Origin: Perca fluviatilis
Taxonomy: Eukaryota > Chordata > Actinopteri > Perciformes > Percidae
Reading direction: 5' to 3'
Length of the DNA: 64,000 nucleotides
Assembly (NCBI RefSeq): GCF_010015445.1
Contig: NC_053127.1
Span: forward strand, 29,240,215 to 29,304,214
The notes under the pieces were generated by a model. It searched no databases. It worked only from the letters and a program-made list of their open reading frames with translations, and had not been told where the DNA came from. Made by a program: the position numbers and the translations under genes. Position 1 is the stretch's first letter. The number at the start of each line of letters is the position of its first letter. Below, one piece after another: positions 1 to 14,238 of the stretch.

Positions 1-1045
1 TGCAAAATCTGAAAGTGCAGATCAGCAGTGCAGAGTGAGAAATGAAAAAAGTGGTAATGTTTTTTAGTCTTTACCTCACTAAATTTCCCATTGACAGCTC
101 TGTTCAAGGTTGTCTTCAGTACACCACTGACCCATGCCAACTGATTCTGACAGATGGCACAACACTGAATCACTTAAACTCTGCAGTGAAACAATCCTGA
201 GGAGCAGTACTAGTGGCTTCACAGGGTCGAGTTTATTATTTATGTGATGTATCAAAATAGTGGTATACGATAAAGACCTACTGTTTGGCAATTTGTATTG
301 TGCTGGCACTCTGAGAATGGGCTTCAGAGACGCTTTAGCCAGTTTTACTTATGTTCATTTATTGCCTAAACAGCCGCGGCAGTGAATTTCAATGCTGAAT
401 GGTTCATTCACTTGCTTGTGTAGGCTTCTCCGTGCACAAGATACCTGTAGACAAGCGCAGCAAAACCCGAGACGGGGGAACAAAATTGGTCCAATTCAGA
501 TTTTATAGAGCAGCTTTTGTTTTGTATTGTATTCCATTATCGAGGGGCTTGCTTTAGTGGCTCAGTGACCACTGATTTTCTGCCAGAGCCCATCACATTC
601 GATAGGCTCCGGCTCCCCCCTCCTCCCAGATAACGACAGAAAGCATTTCTCAGGGCTTTTAAACACTTCTTGGAGACGTATCTATAGCCCTGATGGCCTG
701 TCCACACTAATCCATTTCAGCTGTGCACCTAACCTTATACCTTCTTATTGATAAAGTGGTACTGTTTTATTAGACTTGAATCTGACAGAACAGCTCTTAA
801 GGGAAATATGTTGTTTCTTTTTTATTTGAAATAGTTTTAGAGAGGCCATTTGAATTATATGAGCTTTCATTTCATAAACTCAACAGCCTCCCCTCTAGTT
901 TCCAAATACCAGTCAAGACATATAACATTTTAATAGTCCTTAATAAAATTCTTGTTTAAGTTAATGTATCATTAAATTGAAATAGAATAGTTTATATTGC
1001 CTTGTTTTCTCTGTTGTGCTGAAGAAGCGTAAGCTGCTATCAGAT

Positions 1046-1047
<2 letters not shown>
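1..1047. other. Non-coding stretch, nothing recognised
   Basis: No open frame here resembles a known protein and no repeat module was recognised. The sequence is mixed AT-rich DNA with a few short homopolymers. It ends at the GT tract beginning near 1048. Confidence 0.6.
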
Positions 1048-1079
<32 letters not shown>

Positions 1080-1112
1080 GGGGGGTGTGTGTGTGTGGGG
1101 GTGTGTGTGGCT
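1048..1112. repeat. GT microsatellite interrupted by G runs
   Basis: A GT dinucleotide run is interrupted by a run of nine or more G residues and a second short G run, then continues as GT. The mixed GT/G structure suggests an old, mutated microsatellite. No coding potential. Confidence 0.95.
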
Positions 1113-3440
1113 GTGGGTTTATTGACACTTAGAGAGAAGAGTAATTGGAGCTCTGAAGAGAAATGAGAGAGAGCGAGACAGGGAGATAGAGGGGGAAGTT
1201 AGGAAAAAGAGATGAGATAGAGGGTCTAATCTATGAGGTGTCAGCCCAATGCCAGATGAAATCCACCACTGCTTTGATGAGGGAAGGCCTTGAGGTGCAG
1301 ATCTATTAGGAGGGATTGGGAGAAGGATGGCTCCAATCTACAGGTCAATCCTGTTCAGGGTTCCCGACCACTGAAAGGACAGGGGGGTTATTAGAGCTGG
1401 AGGTTCAGGAGAACCTTCTTGGCTAAATTTGAACCATCATGGACACTACTAGCCCTGAAAAAGTGATCCACACCTATCACACCTCGGTGGTTATGAAGAC
1501 GATTTTGGAAAATTGTAACATTCAGGCAACATTTCAAAAAGCTTCAATATCTCTTTCTCACCTAAGTGGGATCACAGCAGGGGGAGAGATGGAGGATGGA
1601 TGAGGATGGAGAGCATGTCCAGGGCCAGCAGTTGGCTACGTCTTTAAGGAGCTAATGCTGTTATCTCGAGTGTACCTGTCACTAATCTGATTGTGGTCCT
1701 TTCATTCTCTCAATGGCAGATTGATGTTGAATAATCAAAGGTGGTGGTGCCCAGACAAAGCACAAGGCCACAGGGATTAGTTCCCGTCTAGGAGACATTG
1801 ATTTTGGTTTTAATGCCCACAAATATTGATGGACTGCAGAGTGGAGGGGCCCAAAATACAAGGCTGGGTTTTTCTAAGAGCCAAGGCTCTCCAATTTCCC
1901 CTCTGGAATCTGTGGTGTCGTTCAACCACAATAAAAGAGAGATCACCAAAGCTGTGAATCAAAGAAAGTGTGTTTTTACAGTTCCACTCAGATATACATC
2001 TACTGTGTGTCTTGTTATTTCTAATGCCTACTGATTGTGGGTGGACCTGTGTGGCTCCAGAGTAGTTGATGTGCTGCCGTGTTTGCACACTAACTGGCAG
2101 CAAAGTAGGCGCAGAGGGGCCAAAGATCTTTGATGATCAGTAGAGCAAAAAAAGAGAGAAAAGCCCTCTGGAGGAATGGCTTTCATCCTTTCTCTCTGTA
2201 TCTCTCTATCGCTATCAATCCCTCTCGTTATGATGATGCGTAGCAACCAGCAACACAGAATACACTGAATCATAAAGGAGAGCGCTGAACTCAATCGCAT
2301 GTCGTACACAAGAGGTTTTGTATTCATTGCGTATAAGCAAGCTGCACATCAAAAGTACTCATTCAGATCATTCATTTGCACAATCTGCCCGCAGGCCATG
2401 CCTCGATGGGCTTGTTAATGCACTACCTGTGTGTGTGTGGTCGTGTCTGTGAGCATGCGTTTGTGTGTAATGCTGTATCTCAGCTCTTGTGTAGGAAAAA
2501 ATGCCAGTCTGCCCCAGGAAACTGGTGACACATCAAATATAGGAGCGATGCAGGTCACTCCCTGGGAAATGGGATGCTTCATGGAGTTTGGCTGCCGTGT
2601 CCTTGAATCCCAGCATTTTTCTCCGTCCTCCCACTCTTTCCTAGAGTCAGTTCATCCCAGTTATCCCACAAGACTACATCCGGGCAAAGCCTGGGAAGGA
2701 CAGGCCACAGAGCAAAGGGCCGTTAAACATGCAGGGAAATTGTTCATTACCATGGACTTGCCTTCCTTTCTATCCATGCAGGTCTAATGTTACTGCAATT
2801 CTGAGCCTCAGTCGCCGTCTGCGCTGTACTGTGAACTGCCAGTCTATCTCCAATGGCGTCATCTCTCAGCTTCAATGATGAGCTGATTGAGTTGCAGCTG
2901 TAATGGCAGATGCCTGTCAGTCTCACTGAGTCTCACTGAGTCTGACGGATGGGGATTAGCTCCTCAGTCGACATGCGATGAATTATAAGAGCCCCGCGAT
3001 TTCATCCACCCACTAAACAAAGGGGTCAGTATAACTGAAAGTGACTGCTACGAAATATGCCAGTAACTTGCACAGAAGATTGGCACTCAATGTTGCAAAG
3101 AGAAGATTCATCCAATTGCAATTTTATATCTTCTAGCAGCTGGCACAGAGTATTTAACGTTTCATAAGCTGGGGATCAGCATGCCTGTTTCTCAGGCTTC
3201 CTCAGTGGTACATTTAGCAGCTGCTGAGATTAGGTGAAGCAGTGTTACCTTGATATTGTCTTCCCTGTGATGTTGTTAAATGTAAAGTAAGTAACTTCAA
3301 ACACTTTCTAAATTGCCATAAAACTGAGGGGTGCATCAATCTAGTATTTGGAAACTGATACCTAATTTTGGATGAGTCAAATTGTGAAATTATTGTAAAC
3401 TATTTAAACTTGGAGGATTGTGTTGTGTTTGAAAGTCTAC
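1113..3440. other. Non-coding stretch, nothing recognised
   Basis: Only minor local structure was seen: a purine-rich GA/GAG stretch around 1130-1215 and two perfect copies of a 10-bp unit (TCTCACTGAG) at 2921-2940. Open frames of up to 118 codons occur (for example 2431-2787), but their translations show no recognisable domain. Confidence 0.55.
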
Positions 3441-3449
3441 AGCCATGCT

Positions 3450-3575
3450 ACAGTAGTAGCTCTGTGAGGCTGTATCTAAGCTAAATGAGCAATAAACATG
3501 CTTACAATAATTATGCTAGCATGTGGATATTCAGTATATTTTTGTTCACCATGCTTTGGTCAGTTTGCATGCTCT
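3450..3575 (-). repeat. Family A dispersed repeat, 3' fragment
   Basis: Reading the plus strand, the words 'agctctgtgaggctgta', 'aagctaaatgagcaa', 'atgctagcatgtgg' and 'ttcaccatgcttt' are the reverse complement of the 3' module of family A seen at 17590-17770. The piece is diverged and does not connect to the next copy at 4090; about 500 bp of unrelated sequence separates them. Confidence 0.55.
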
Positions 3576-4085
3576 GCTCACATTTGCTGCAGTACAAAGT
3601 TACACATTACTGAGATTGGATAGGACTCACATTTATGCCTCAACTGTTTCTACTGCAATTTGTTGACAGACCATGTCATTGGGATACAGGAAAGAAAAAG
3701 ACAAGACTGTTTTACAGCACTGCATAGCACAAACGGAAAAAAATACAAAATTAGAAATGTAAACATAGGAAACACCCTTAAGGCCGAACTGTACACGCAG
3801 CACTGTATGGAGAATTACAGTGCAGTCTTTCTACACCCTTCCACCACACAGCCTTACTCCTCAGAGATCCATTATAATACATTTTGATCAACACATAAGC
3901 AATTGACAATGTAGGAAACCGCAGACAGTTGTGTATATATATACATGAAGCATTTGCAATGTGTTCAAAAGACACAGAAACAGCTTTTATGATGTGCCCA
4001 GATGACTAGATGATGTGGAGACAAGCAGTTTTGAGAATTTCAGTTCTGTTTTGAGAAATGTGCCAAAGCTCCAAACTCTAACTCT
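3576..4085. other. Non-coding stretch between two repeat fragments
   Basis: AT-rich DNA with a short TATATATA run near 3935. No module recognised and no convincing coding sequence. It may be an insertion between two pieces of one family A copy, but no inverted ends or target duplication were found. Confidence 0.4.
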
Positions 4086-4089
4086 AATT

Positions 4090-4600
4090 CTACCTCTGGG
4101 GACCATGAATGTGTGTACAAAATTTCACAGCAATCTATCCAATAGTAGATATAATACATTATTACAATAAAAAAACTAAAATACAATACAAAGTAAAAAA
4201 ACAATAAAGAACTAAAATTAACCTCATATCATTGGCACTAGATGGAAGTCAGAGAGAGAGGACCAAAGTTGTATCCTTCAGGAACCTTGAATATCTGTTG
4301 TGGATTTTATGGCAATCAATAGTTGTTGAGATATTTCACCCTGAACCACAGATATCAACCTCATGGTAGTAAAGAGGATATGTCAGGGGTTCGCCAAAGT
4401 CAGTGGGATGTATCCTTCGGGGACCATGAATGCCTAAGATGAACATGTATCCATCTTGAGTGTCCAAACAGAGCCTTGAATATATTAAAGTACTCTTTCT
4501 GTTTGGACCATGTTGATGTGCAGCACTGATCAATTCCAGAGCCTCTAATGGGACCTTGTGGTTAAAAGTGACAGTAATCTTTGACTTAACTGGTGGGCCT
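4090..4600 (-). repeat. Family A dispersed repeat, central modules
   Basis: The plus strand carries reverse complements of the family's hallmark phrases: 'ggggaccatgaatg' (twice), 'tggcaatcaatagttg', 'ttgagatatttcacc', 'tcgccaaagtcagtgggat' and 'atcaacctcatgg'. These match the central part of the copies at 17180-17786 and 33540-34200. The copy is interrupted by A-rich sequence around 4150-4220. Non-coding. Confidence 0.75.
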
Positions 4601-4951
4601 CTTGTCATCTCCCTGCTGAGGATGCCCTGAAATAATGAAAGCTTTATCTAACATCAGGGAGAAGAAAAAACTCGGGTGGTACTGATACCAAATATGTTTG
4701 AAGATAAAGTTTCCCTGCGGACCTCCGAACTGTAGGAAAAGAAACATCCTTTCATTCTGGTTAAAAATGCTTTATGTCTTCTCCCTCTTCTTTGGCAGGC
4801 TTGTTAATTTTGTTCCAAACAGATAAGAGGCCGTTCATCTTTTGTCTTTGTAGAGTAATAAAACGATTAAGTCAATTAAAAGCCAGCCAAGTTTGTCTGT
4901 GTGGAAATGCTTGTTTGGCATTAAATTATGGAGCCTGGGTGCTCTCTCTTT

Positions 4952-5370
<419 letters not shown>

Positions 5371-5850
5371 AGCTCCTGTGCTAGCAATGTAAACACCACC
5401 ACTCCCCCGGTGCCCTGAGCTCCAAGTCCTGGCAGCACGGCTAACTGAGATACAGTAACTAGCTGACGGCAGCTAACTTTGCAGTTAGCAGCAGTTAGGA
5501 TTTAGCGTTTAGCCTGAGCACTAACCACTTTAGCAACAAGTAAAGCTTTCTGTCCATCAGGAAACGCTGAAAATAAATCACAGTCGAGGCAGAGCAGCTG
5601 GAGGACATCAGAGGGAAAACCAAAAAACAGTTCCTCCATAAAATATGATCCAGTTTCACCAAAATTACTGGGGCTGCTGTAAGGCTTAACAGCCCTTCTA
5701 CCGGGAGATGTTACATGGTGCAAGAACAGGCGATCACGGTGTATAGTGGAAATAGTAGAGGCACCATTTTCCCTAAGAGTCAGTGTGGCATCAAAATTAT
5801 TTTGAAGCTGTTATTTTAAGGTAAAATAGTTCCGCAATGTTGCTTTAAGC

Positions 5851-7335
5851 TGTAACATAGCAACACAAATAGTTACACCACTGTACCTGTTTCACACTTG
5901 ATGTTCAGCAGACATACACAAATTGGTACGTACCAAAAGAGAACGTGTCATTCGGCAAAGGGTCATCATCAGCCTACAACTATGTAAAGGTTTGCCATCC
6001 TGTTTGTGTGTCTGCCTGTCTGTCTGTCAGCCTTGGTTCAATGACAGAGACCAGGCTCGGAGCCATCACTCCTGTTGACAACAAAAAACATCTGTCCCCC
6101 TGCTCATCATTAACCCTGCTGGCTATGTCCTGGCCGCTGTGCTGACATAGATAGAGGAGAGAGATGGATGAGGCTCCACGCTGAACTAACTGGCAAAAAC
6201 TTGTTAATCCCGGCACAGACGGACAATTGCGTCATAGCCTGACACATTTAGTTGTAAGCAGCAACAGAATGATTCTTGACATTTTGTGTTACCTTTACAT
6301 AGTTGTGTTACTGCCTGTAGAGAATATCTTCAGGCCGGAGCTGAAATGGATGTCTCTGTCAGGGAGGATGAGGAGTTCTCTCTCCAGCATGTGCTGCGAT
6401 GCCAGCTGTACACAATGAAGTCATTCTAGGTTTTAGTACCATATGCTGTGATTACACGTTTGCACAATTGCACATTCCGCAATTACGCAGCTATTATCTT
6501 TCATCCATTACCAATAATCTGTTGTTAGTCTAAATCTGATCCTCATGCAATATATTTATATATACAAATTATTTTTGCAGCTAAACATGATTTTTGCATC
6601 AAAATATGACTCCTGCAGCGTTAAGCTGTGATGTCATCTCAAAGTCAAATTGCAAATTGGACCAACTTGATACAGTTAAAAGAGGAAAACAACTAGGAGG
6701 TTTAATGAACAAGGCCCAGCCATTGTCATGTGATCTCAGAATTTAGATGACATCATATTAAGTGTTACTTTTTATGGTTTCCCTGCACTATCAAACACAG
6801 TAAAGAAAAGATATGCATTATAAAACCTGGATTTAAACAAAAAGAGACGTCTAGATCACACCTGTCATTCATGAATACTTTGTGGTTTCAGGGCTCCTTT
6901 AGGTTACGTTAGCTAAAGTGCACAGAGCAAGAAGATGTTTGTTTTGATTCTTAGTATAACCGAGGAATCTGACTCCTGACATGAGTTCTTCATGAGATAT
7001 GCAGATATGAATTATTTCGATGTGTAGTGATATATATTTACTCAGCTGACAGAGCAGACTCATAGGACAGTTTAGAGATACAGGTACGTCTTTCTTTTAT
7101 CTCGCTGGAAAATGCTGATTTATAAATGTTTATGACTTCTCCTTTTATCTAAGGCAGTAATGTGATATTAATGATGACAATGTTCTTCATTCATCATCAG
7201 AGGATATAGTGCATGAAACCAATAAAAAGTTTTTAATTCCATTTCACCTTTCTGAATGTACGTACTGATTATTACAAATTCACCCTCAGCCTCATGGGGT
7301 CTTTAGCAAGTGAGACTCGCTTGGTGCTTTTATTG
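5851..7335. other. Non-coding stretch, nothing recognised
   Basis: Ordinary AT-rich non-coding sequence with a short ATATTTATATATAC tract near 6550. Open frames are short and their translations are not recognised. Confidence 0.55.
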
Positions 7336-7339
7336 TAAA

Positions 7340-8225
7340 TGTTGTTGTCATTGAAGCTAACTGATGTACACCAACAGTTTAATATCAAGATGATGTTACG
7401 CAATGCTACGTGTAAAATTTCCAATTATATGACAAACAGCTCAAAGCTAGTCGTATTGTAGCTAGATAGAGTGCAACAAGGCTAACACTATGCTCATTGT
7501 CACAGACATGTAATGATGCTGGTTTTAGTACTGTAGATATAATGTTTACCATGTTCATGTTAAAGCTTTAGTGCGTAACTTTTTTGATATTGAGTGTCTA
7601 TTACATTCAAGCCATTGCCAAATGAGTTGATACAAAGTTGAATAAGACTATCAGCTCCACACAACTCTCTCTGGATTTGTCTGTATGACTATGTTCAGAA
7701 GATTGGGTCGTCCAGTGACTTTCCCGAGCAGAAGATAATTACCTCTTCTGAAGAGTCCGTCATGTTTTTTTAATCCTCCGTGTCCTCCTTGCATACTAGC
7801 ACCTGCGTGGAGGAAGGGTGAGGGTGGTGCGCGATCACAGAAGGCTTGTATCATGTGGATGCGCTGACAGTGTTGTTGTCATTACTTAGAATTCCTCATG
7901 GGGGAGACAGAAACTACGCACTATAGCTTTAAGCGGATTAGCAGGCTACTATTTAATACTATTGGACACATTTGTGACCTGATGGTTGCTTGAGATTAAA
8001 AAGTTATTACAATTTGATAACAATAATAATAATAGCTGACATTCCACTCAAAGCCACAAATGTCAACATCAAAGTCACAGGATCACCAAAGGCTTCACCC
8101 TCCAGGAAAAAAATGTCATGACAATCTATTCCATGGTTGTGGAGATATTTCATTCGGGACCAAAGTGGCATTGACATACCGACATTACCGTTCCTAGAGG
8201 CTAGAGCTACGCCACTAGCATAGCT
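7340..8225 (-). repeat. Family A copy carrying a nested TTAA mini-element
   Basis: On the plus strand, reverse-complement family A phrases flank the insertion at 7560-7932: 'taatgtttaccatgttcatg' before it, and 'gattagcaggctac', 'caaatgtcaacatc', 'atcaccaaaggc', 'tgtcatgacaatctatt', 'gagatatttcattcgg' and 'gaccaaagtggc' after it. The outer end near 8215 reads 'ccactagcatagct', matching the other family termini. Confidence 0.7.
7560..7932. mobile_element. TTAA-flanked miniature inverted-repeat element
   Basis: The element is bounded by TTAA at 7560-7563 and 7929-7932. The internal ends are inverted: AGCTTTAGTGCGTAACTT on the left against AGCTATAGTGCGTAGTTT on the right, 15 of 18 positions matching. 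A TTAA duplication is typical of piggyBac-like and some other cut-and-paste superfamilies. The interior shows no transposase, so it would depend on enzyme supplied elsewhere. It sits inside a family A copy. Confidence 0.8.
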
Positions 8226-8498
8226 CAAAAGTATTACAAAGATAGTAACTGCTGTTAGATTTGGCCAGTAAAACAATACAAAATAAGTTAAAAAACTGAA
8301 TATTTTCTTTAAGACAGAAAATTGACCATAACAAGAACAAGACAGAAATGAAAATAGATTTGGTTTAGCACCAAAAGAAAGGATGCTGTGTGTGTTGTGA
8401 GGGCACAGCAATGTCAGGTAATATACAGTCATTCGTCATCAGATGAAATTGGATGAAACAGGAATTTCTTCATCATCTTGCACGTTTTTTTTACTTAA
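8226..8498. other. Non-coding stretch
   Basis: AT-rich sequence between a family A copy and the hAT-like coding relic. A minus-strand open frame covers 8007-8432, but it starts inside family A and its hydrophobic translation is not recognised. Confidence 0.5.
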
Positions 8499-8747
8499 AT
8501 GAGAAGTGCACAGCCAGCTGAGGTAGATGAAAGAGAAAACGTTCTCGAAAAGAACAACATGTCTTACATGCAAGAGAGTGGTTTCAAACAAATGGTGAGA
8601 GTGCTCAATAAGAGATACGATCTGCCATTGAGAACATATTTCTCTGAAAAAGCTTGGCTTAAGCTGTACAATAAATGTCATGACAGCACAGCAGCTGTGA
8701 TTAAAGACAGGTTGCCAGCACAGATATATGTTCAAGCTGTGCCATAG
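8499..8747 (+). pseudogene. ZBED/hAT-type transposase relic
   Basis: The 82-codon open frame contains MSYMQESGFKQMVRVLNKRY, then DLPLRTYFSEK and LKLYNKC (roughly residues 20-68). This follows the pattern of the hAT/ZBED transposase segment 'VVE-x-x-GF-(R/K)-x-(L/M)-(M/V)-x-x-L-(E/N)-x-RY-x-(I/L)-P-(S/x)-R-x-x-(F/I)-(S/T)-x-K/x...LY'. Flanking sequence in all frames does not continue into the catalytic core, so it is a fragment. A captured exon of a domesticated ZBED gene is possible, but no clear splice context or continuation is visible. Confidence 0.55.
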
Positions 8748-8759
8748 AGCCCCATATGA

Positions 8760-9508
8760 ACTGACCCTGCTCCTCACGATACAGAAATACCTCTGCCAAT
8801 GTCTGGCAGGTTGTAAGTGTCAACTGGATGAATGGGTCATGATGGATATGGTCAGGAGTTTAAATCTCTCTGCAGCCAGCGAGAAACGGATCCAGATGTT
8901 TCAAGCCAAGGAAATATTGCGTGTACTGACCTACTGACACAGTTCATCACCACATTCATGGAAGTTGATGCTGGGATAATACTTTTATAGTTTGATACTT
9001 TATAGATCTGACGTTTTCTTTAACTTCAGATCCTTAATAAAGTTGGTAGAAAGAAAGTGGTAGTGTTTATGGTAGAGTATGGTATGCTAAAATCTTCTTA
9101 GACACACTCAATTAGCATCCAGAGTAGAGAAGTATATCTGTTTCTTACATATTTATACTGTTCATCGGTTTCTGCCTTTAATCTCTCTTGATGTTTTCTC
9201 AGTGCTGGTTTTTCCTATCTCTCACACACGCACACATTTTAAGTAGGAAAACGTTCCCTTAAATGATGAGTTATTGATGTGGCATCCTGAATCTGATCTT
9301 GTATTTGAGCTGTTGTAGAAATAAGCATTAAAATCATCAACCGGCACTGCCTGTCATGAGGAGTGCCCTTGATTGGCCATCAGTGCCGTGAACAACGAGT
9401 GAAGCATTCTCATCATGTTTGCCTCTTGAACATATTGGCAGCACTTGGCAGAAGGGCATGAGAAATTGACTTGGCAGTAAGTGGAGTGAGGTGAAGTGTG
9501 TTTGTGTA
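8760..9508. other. Non-coding stretch, nothing recognised
   Basis: An open frame at 8728-8937 overlaps the end of the hAT relic in another frame, but its translation is not recognisable. The rest is AT-rich non-coding DNA. Confidence 0.5.
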
Positions 9509-9509
9509 G

Positions 9510-9735
9510 TAGAGTGCGGATCGGGACGCATTTTTCTGTCCGAGCCCGGCCCACGTCCGACAGGGCAGTAACCGAGCCCGACAAGCATTAAGATATTTAT
9601 GTCTGAGCCCGACCCGAGCCCGACACAGTTAAAATCGCGTTTTTTTCCTCATACTAATGACACATGTACATTTGTTTGTGTAGAAAGCCCGCTTTTATTA
9701 AGACACTGTAGGAAGGCGTTCGGAAATGTGAATTG
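9510..9735 (-). mobile_element. Truncated copy of the CG-rich hAT-like element
   Basis: The segment begins TAGAGTGCGGATCGGGACGC, the reverse complement of the right end of the element at 18491-18922. It continues with GAGCCCGACCCGAGCCCGAC repeats, the 'cctcatactaatgacacatgta' stretch and 'aagcccgcttttattaag', all in the same order as that element's minus strand. Similarity stops near 9735, so the other half is missing. It is strikingly rich in CpG compared with its surroundings. Confidence 0.8.
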
Positions 9736-9739
9736 AAGG

Positions 9740-10145
9740 CGGACATGGAGTAATGTGCAAATTAGACTAAATTGTGAGAGTCACAAGAGGCTGAAGAATT
9801 TGTTATTGTAATAAACATAAAAGCATTCTTTCTAAATGAAAGCCAGCATCGTATGTTGGTTAGAAAACATTCCTCGCAGAATGGAACAACACACTCTAAT
9901 TGGGCCAATATAAATAGGAATGCAAACAGTCAGTTTTAATTGATGCATTGATAAATACCATCTCACTCAGAAATGTTGTATCATATTTATACATATTTTT
10001 TATAGCATATTATGGGAACAGAATACAGTGTGTGAACTTGCATTTTACAATTTGCTATTTTGGATTCTGTCCAGCACCTACTGTAGAAGATTAGGATCTG
10101 GGTGTATTTACTCACTTTCATGTTTTCATGGGGGTTTTTTTGTGC
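9740..10145. other. Non-coding stretch, nothing recognised
   Basis: AT-rich sequence without recognisable modules or open frames of note. Confidence 0.5.
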
Positions 10146-10487
10146 TTAAAGGGGCATTGGCAGATTTTACACATAAAGTTCAGTTTAGTCGTCATGGGGA
10201 GTTCTACTTAACCTGCGAAAACAATTGTACAATGTCTTCTGTGGCTCTGGGGAAGCTATTCAACATTTTAAAAATAATGAAAATTGCATTACAAACCTGA
10301 AAGAAGACAAAGCAGTGGACATTTAAGAGGCAAGGGTGTCTACTGCAAATTGCATTATGGGTGATGTAGGAACCAGTGTTTTGGAACCTTGACTGGTACA
10401 AGGGACTCAGGATATCTCGGCCTCTGCTGTACAGGTTTTTAGCCTTGTGAGTTGCCCAACGTATTTGAATTTGGAATTACCCTTTAA
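10146..10487. mobile_element. TTAA-flanked mini-element
   Basis: TTAA at 10146-10149 and 10484-10487 bracket ends that are weakly inverted (AGGGGCATTG against AGGGTAATTC). Both end sequences, including 'ggcattggcagattttacac' on the left and 'caacgtatttgaattt' on the right, are phrases I recognise as recurrent in fish genomes. No coding capacity. Confidence 0.6.
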
Positions 10488-12075
<1,588 letters not shown>

Positions 12076-12372
12076 AGATATTGGACGATGGGGCTGGCAG
12101 AGATTTCATTCTCAATCAGCCCCATCTCAAAGTTCATGTCTACCTCGGCTGGTTCTGTGATCACTCAAGTAGAAATTAAAGTGCATTAAATTCAGTGCAG
12201 TGGTTTCACTATGGTGCTACATCATGGATTCATCAAACAAACATTAATAATAATCATTGTTTTCTTATCTATGGCAGCGTGTTGGACTGCTGTAACCACA
12301 GACAAACTAACCTGTAATTTAACAATGTATTCTGTCTGTTATTGCAAGTAAACTGTGGTAGCTGCTTGGAAC

Positions 12373-12800
12373 TAGGACTGGGCAATAGTTCAATATTATT
12401 AACTTTCATTTGTTTGTTGTAATAATTGTGAGCACATTTTAATTAAAAACTAACAAAGTGAGTCATTCTGTTTTAGACAGAGTTTTGATTAATGTAATGC
12501 TTAACAGTGCTGTGGTGTCCTTTCACCGAGTCTTGGCTGGATCCTGGAGTGCCGGCACCATTCAGCCTGGTGACTCCTTTTTCTGTGATCATGCACAAGT
12601 TGATGGAGCTGATGGGATAACATTTCACTGGAATTGTAACCCTTACTATTTCATGTGACAAAAAAAAAATGGATTGATTGGAACACTGCAATAAATATTA
12701 ATGATAATATACATACACATACATTTTCTATAATGCAATATCAATCTTGGGAAAAGTATTATTAATGTAATATTGATTTTAGCCATTTCACCCAAGCCTA
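12373..12800. mobile_element. hAT-like miniature element
   Basis: The ends are TAGGACTGGGCAATAG on the left and, reverse-complemented, TAGGCTTGGGTGAAAT on the right. The adjoining 8-mers, cttggaac (12365-12372) and ctggaaac (12801-12808), match at 6 of 8 positions, consistent with a decayed hAT target-site duplication. The interior is AT-rich, without transposase. The 'TAGG..TGGGCAATA' end is a very common fish hAT-type terminus. Confidence 0.7.
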
Positions 12801-12808
12801 CTGGAAAC

Positions 12809-13930
12809 AGGAAACAGCAGAGGATTCTTCCAGGGAAATGTCTAGCAGACAGCACATGTTAAGCTTTTATATCAACACAGTCAAGCAGAACAAAACTCAG
12901 TTTAAATAATGTTCTAGTTTGTTAGCATAATTATAAGTTCAATTTGTGTTGATGTACTATAAATCCAAGCGTTATCCATTTGTCCTTTTTATGCTTATAT
13001 TAAATGAGCAAACACCACTTCGCAACAGAAAAAAAAAAACACATATGCTTTGTTTCTTTGTACAGCTATTTCTTTTTTATTTGTGTGATAGTGTTTTGTT
13101 GTTGCTACAGAGACAAACTCCACTCCATCCCTCTCTCCCTATGGTAATGTAACGATTGATGCAAATCATGCCTGTCCCCTGTCTGAACTTTCCCATGTGC
13201 ACGCTGGGGAATGTCAGTCATTCACATAGTCTACAAAATATGACACACTGCAAGTGAGACGAAGTTAAACACAGCCGTTTCCCTCGGCAAGAAAAATCCT
13301 ATACTGAGCCACAGTTGCATAATAAGGCAAACAGACTGCAGGCTACATATTTACATGAACATGGGTCATAAAAGCAGCCCTCCTGAGTCATTTGTGCTCA
13401 GGGCAAAGTGCTCTCAAGGAAAGAGATTTATCTGGCTTCATTATGTTTGCATGGTGAGGCTGTTGCAGCCATCATTTCTATTAGACACTTTTCTGGCCCA
13501 TTAAACCTCATTATATATTGATCCTGTTCCTCGGGATGATAATGTACCATTTATTTCCATCGGCTCCACTTTCATCTCTTTATACTTTCATTGTTCATAA
13601 AGTGCCGCTGAGTGCCAGCAGAGATGCACATAGGTGTTTTTAAAATTGAGCTAATACCTACACAATGCTTCTGCTCATAAAGCCACTGATAGTAATGCTC
13701 ACAAGCAGCTCAGAGAAGGCTGGTTTTCTTGGTTTTCTGATTTATTCTGAGGAGGTTATTCAGTGTTGCTGAGCACAAGGCTTTCAGCATGCATTATATT
13801 GTCCTGTTTTTTTGCTTAATACTTGAGTAGCTATCTAGATCATTGACCCATATGGCATTGCTATACAGGAACATACTCTCTATATTTCTCCACATATTCT
13901 GTATTATAGACATCTGCTCCACAGTTGCAG
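12809..13930. other. Non-coding stretch, nothing recognised
   Basis: Single-copy-looking sequence. The part around 13480-13620 has a balanced composition with several TAAT-containing words and could be a conserved non-coding element, but this cannot be decided without alignment. Confidence 0.45.
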
Positions 13931-13931
13931 T

Positions 13932-14062
13932 TACCTCAGCCAAGAAGGTAATGTTTTCGGCTGGGTTTGTATGTTTGTTTGTGAGCAGGATTACGGAAAA
14001 ACTTCTAGCCCCATTACATTTTGGAGCAGAACCAAATCATTGGGCGGACATTGCGAGATAGG
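13932..14062 (+). repeat. Ancient dispersed repeat fragment (AGCAGGATTAC module)
   Basis: The order 'acctcagccaagaaggta', 'gtatgtttgtttgtgagcag', 'caggattacggaaaaact', 'ccattacattttggagc' and 'ccaaatcattgggcgga' matches a repeat I recognise as widespread in fish genomes. It is diverged and lacks clear ends here. Confidence 0.65.
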
Positions 14063-14172
14063 AAATGTTTGCTGAATTTATTTCAAACAGGAGAGACCTC
14101 ATTTTGAGTGAACAATTATTTATTGACGTGTGCACAATATAAATGATAAATAAGTCTTTGGCGATTATAGAC

Positions 14173-14238
14173 CCCATCGTGACATCATTGAAATCCCATC
14201 GTGATATCACTGAATTCCCATCGTGACGTCATCATATT
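14173..14238. repeat. Three tandem 22-bp units
   Basis: Three successive units begin with CCCATCGTGA at 14173, 14195 and 14217, each followed by an (A/G)TC-AT/AC-rich half. The third contains the palindrome TGACGTCA (14224-14231), which has the sequence of a cAMP-response element. The other two have TGACATCA-like and TGATATCA-like variants. Confidence 0.85.

Noticed and set aside
2431..2787. 118-codon plus-strand open frame
   Set aside because: Translation is not similar to any family I know; composition is like the flanking non-coding DNA.
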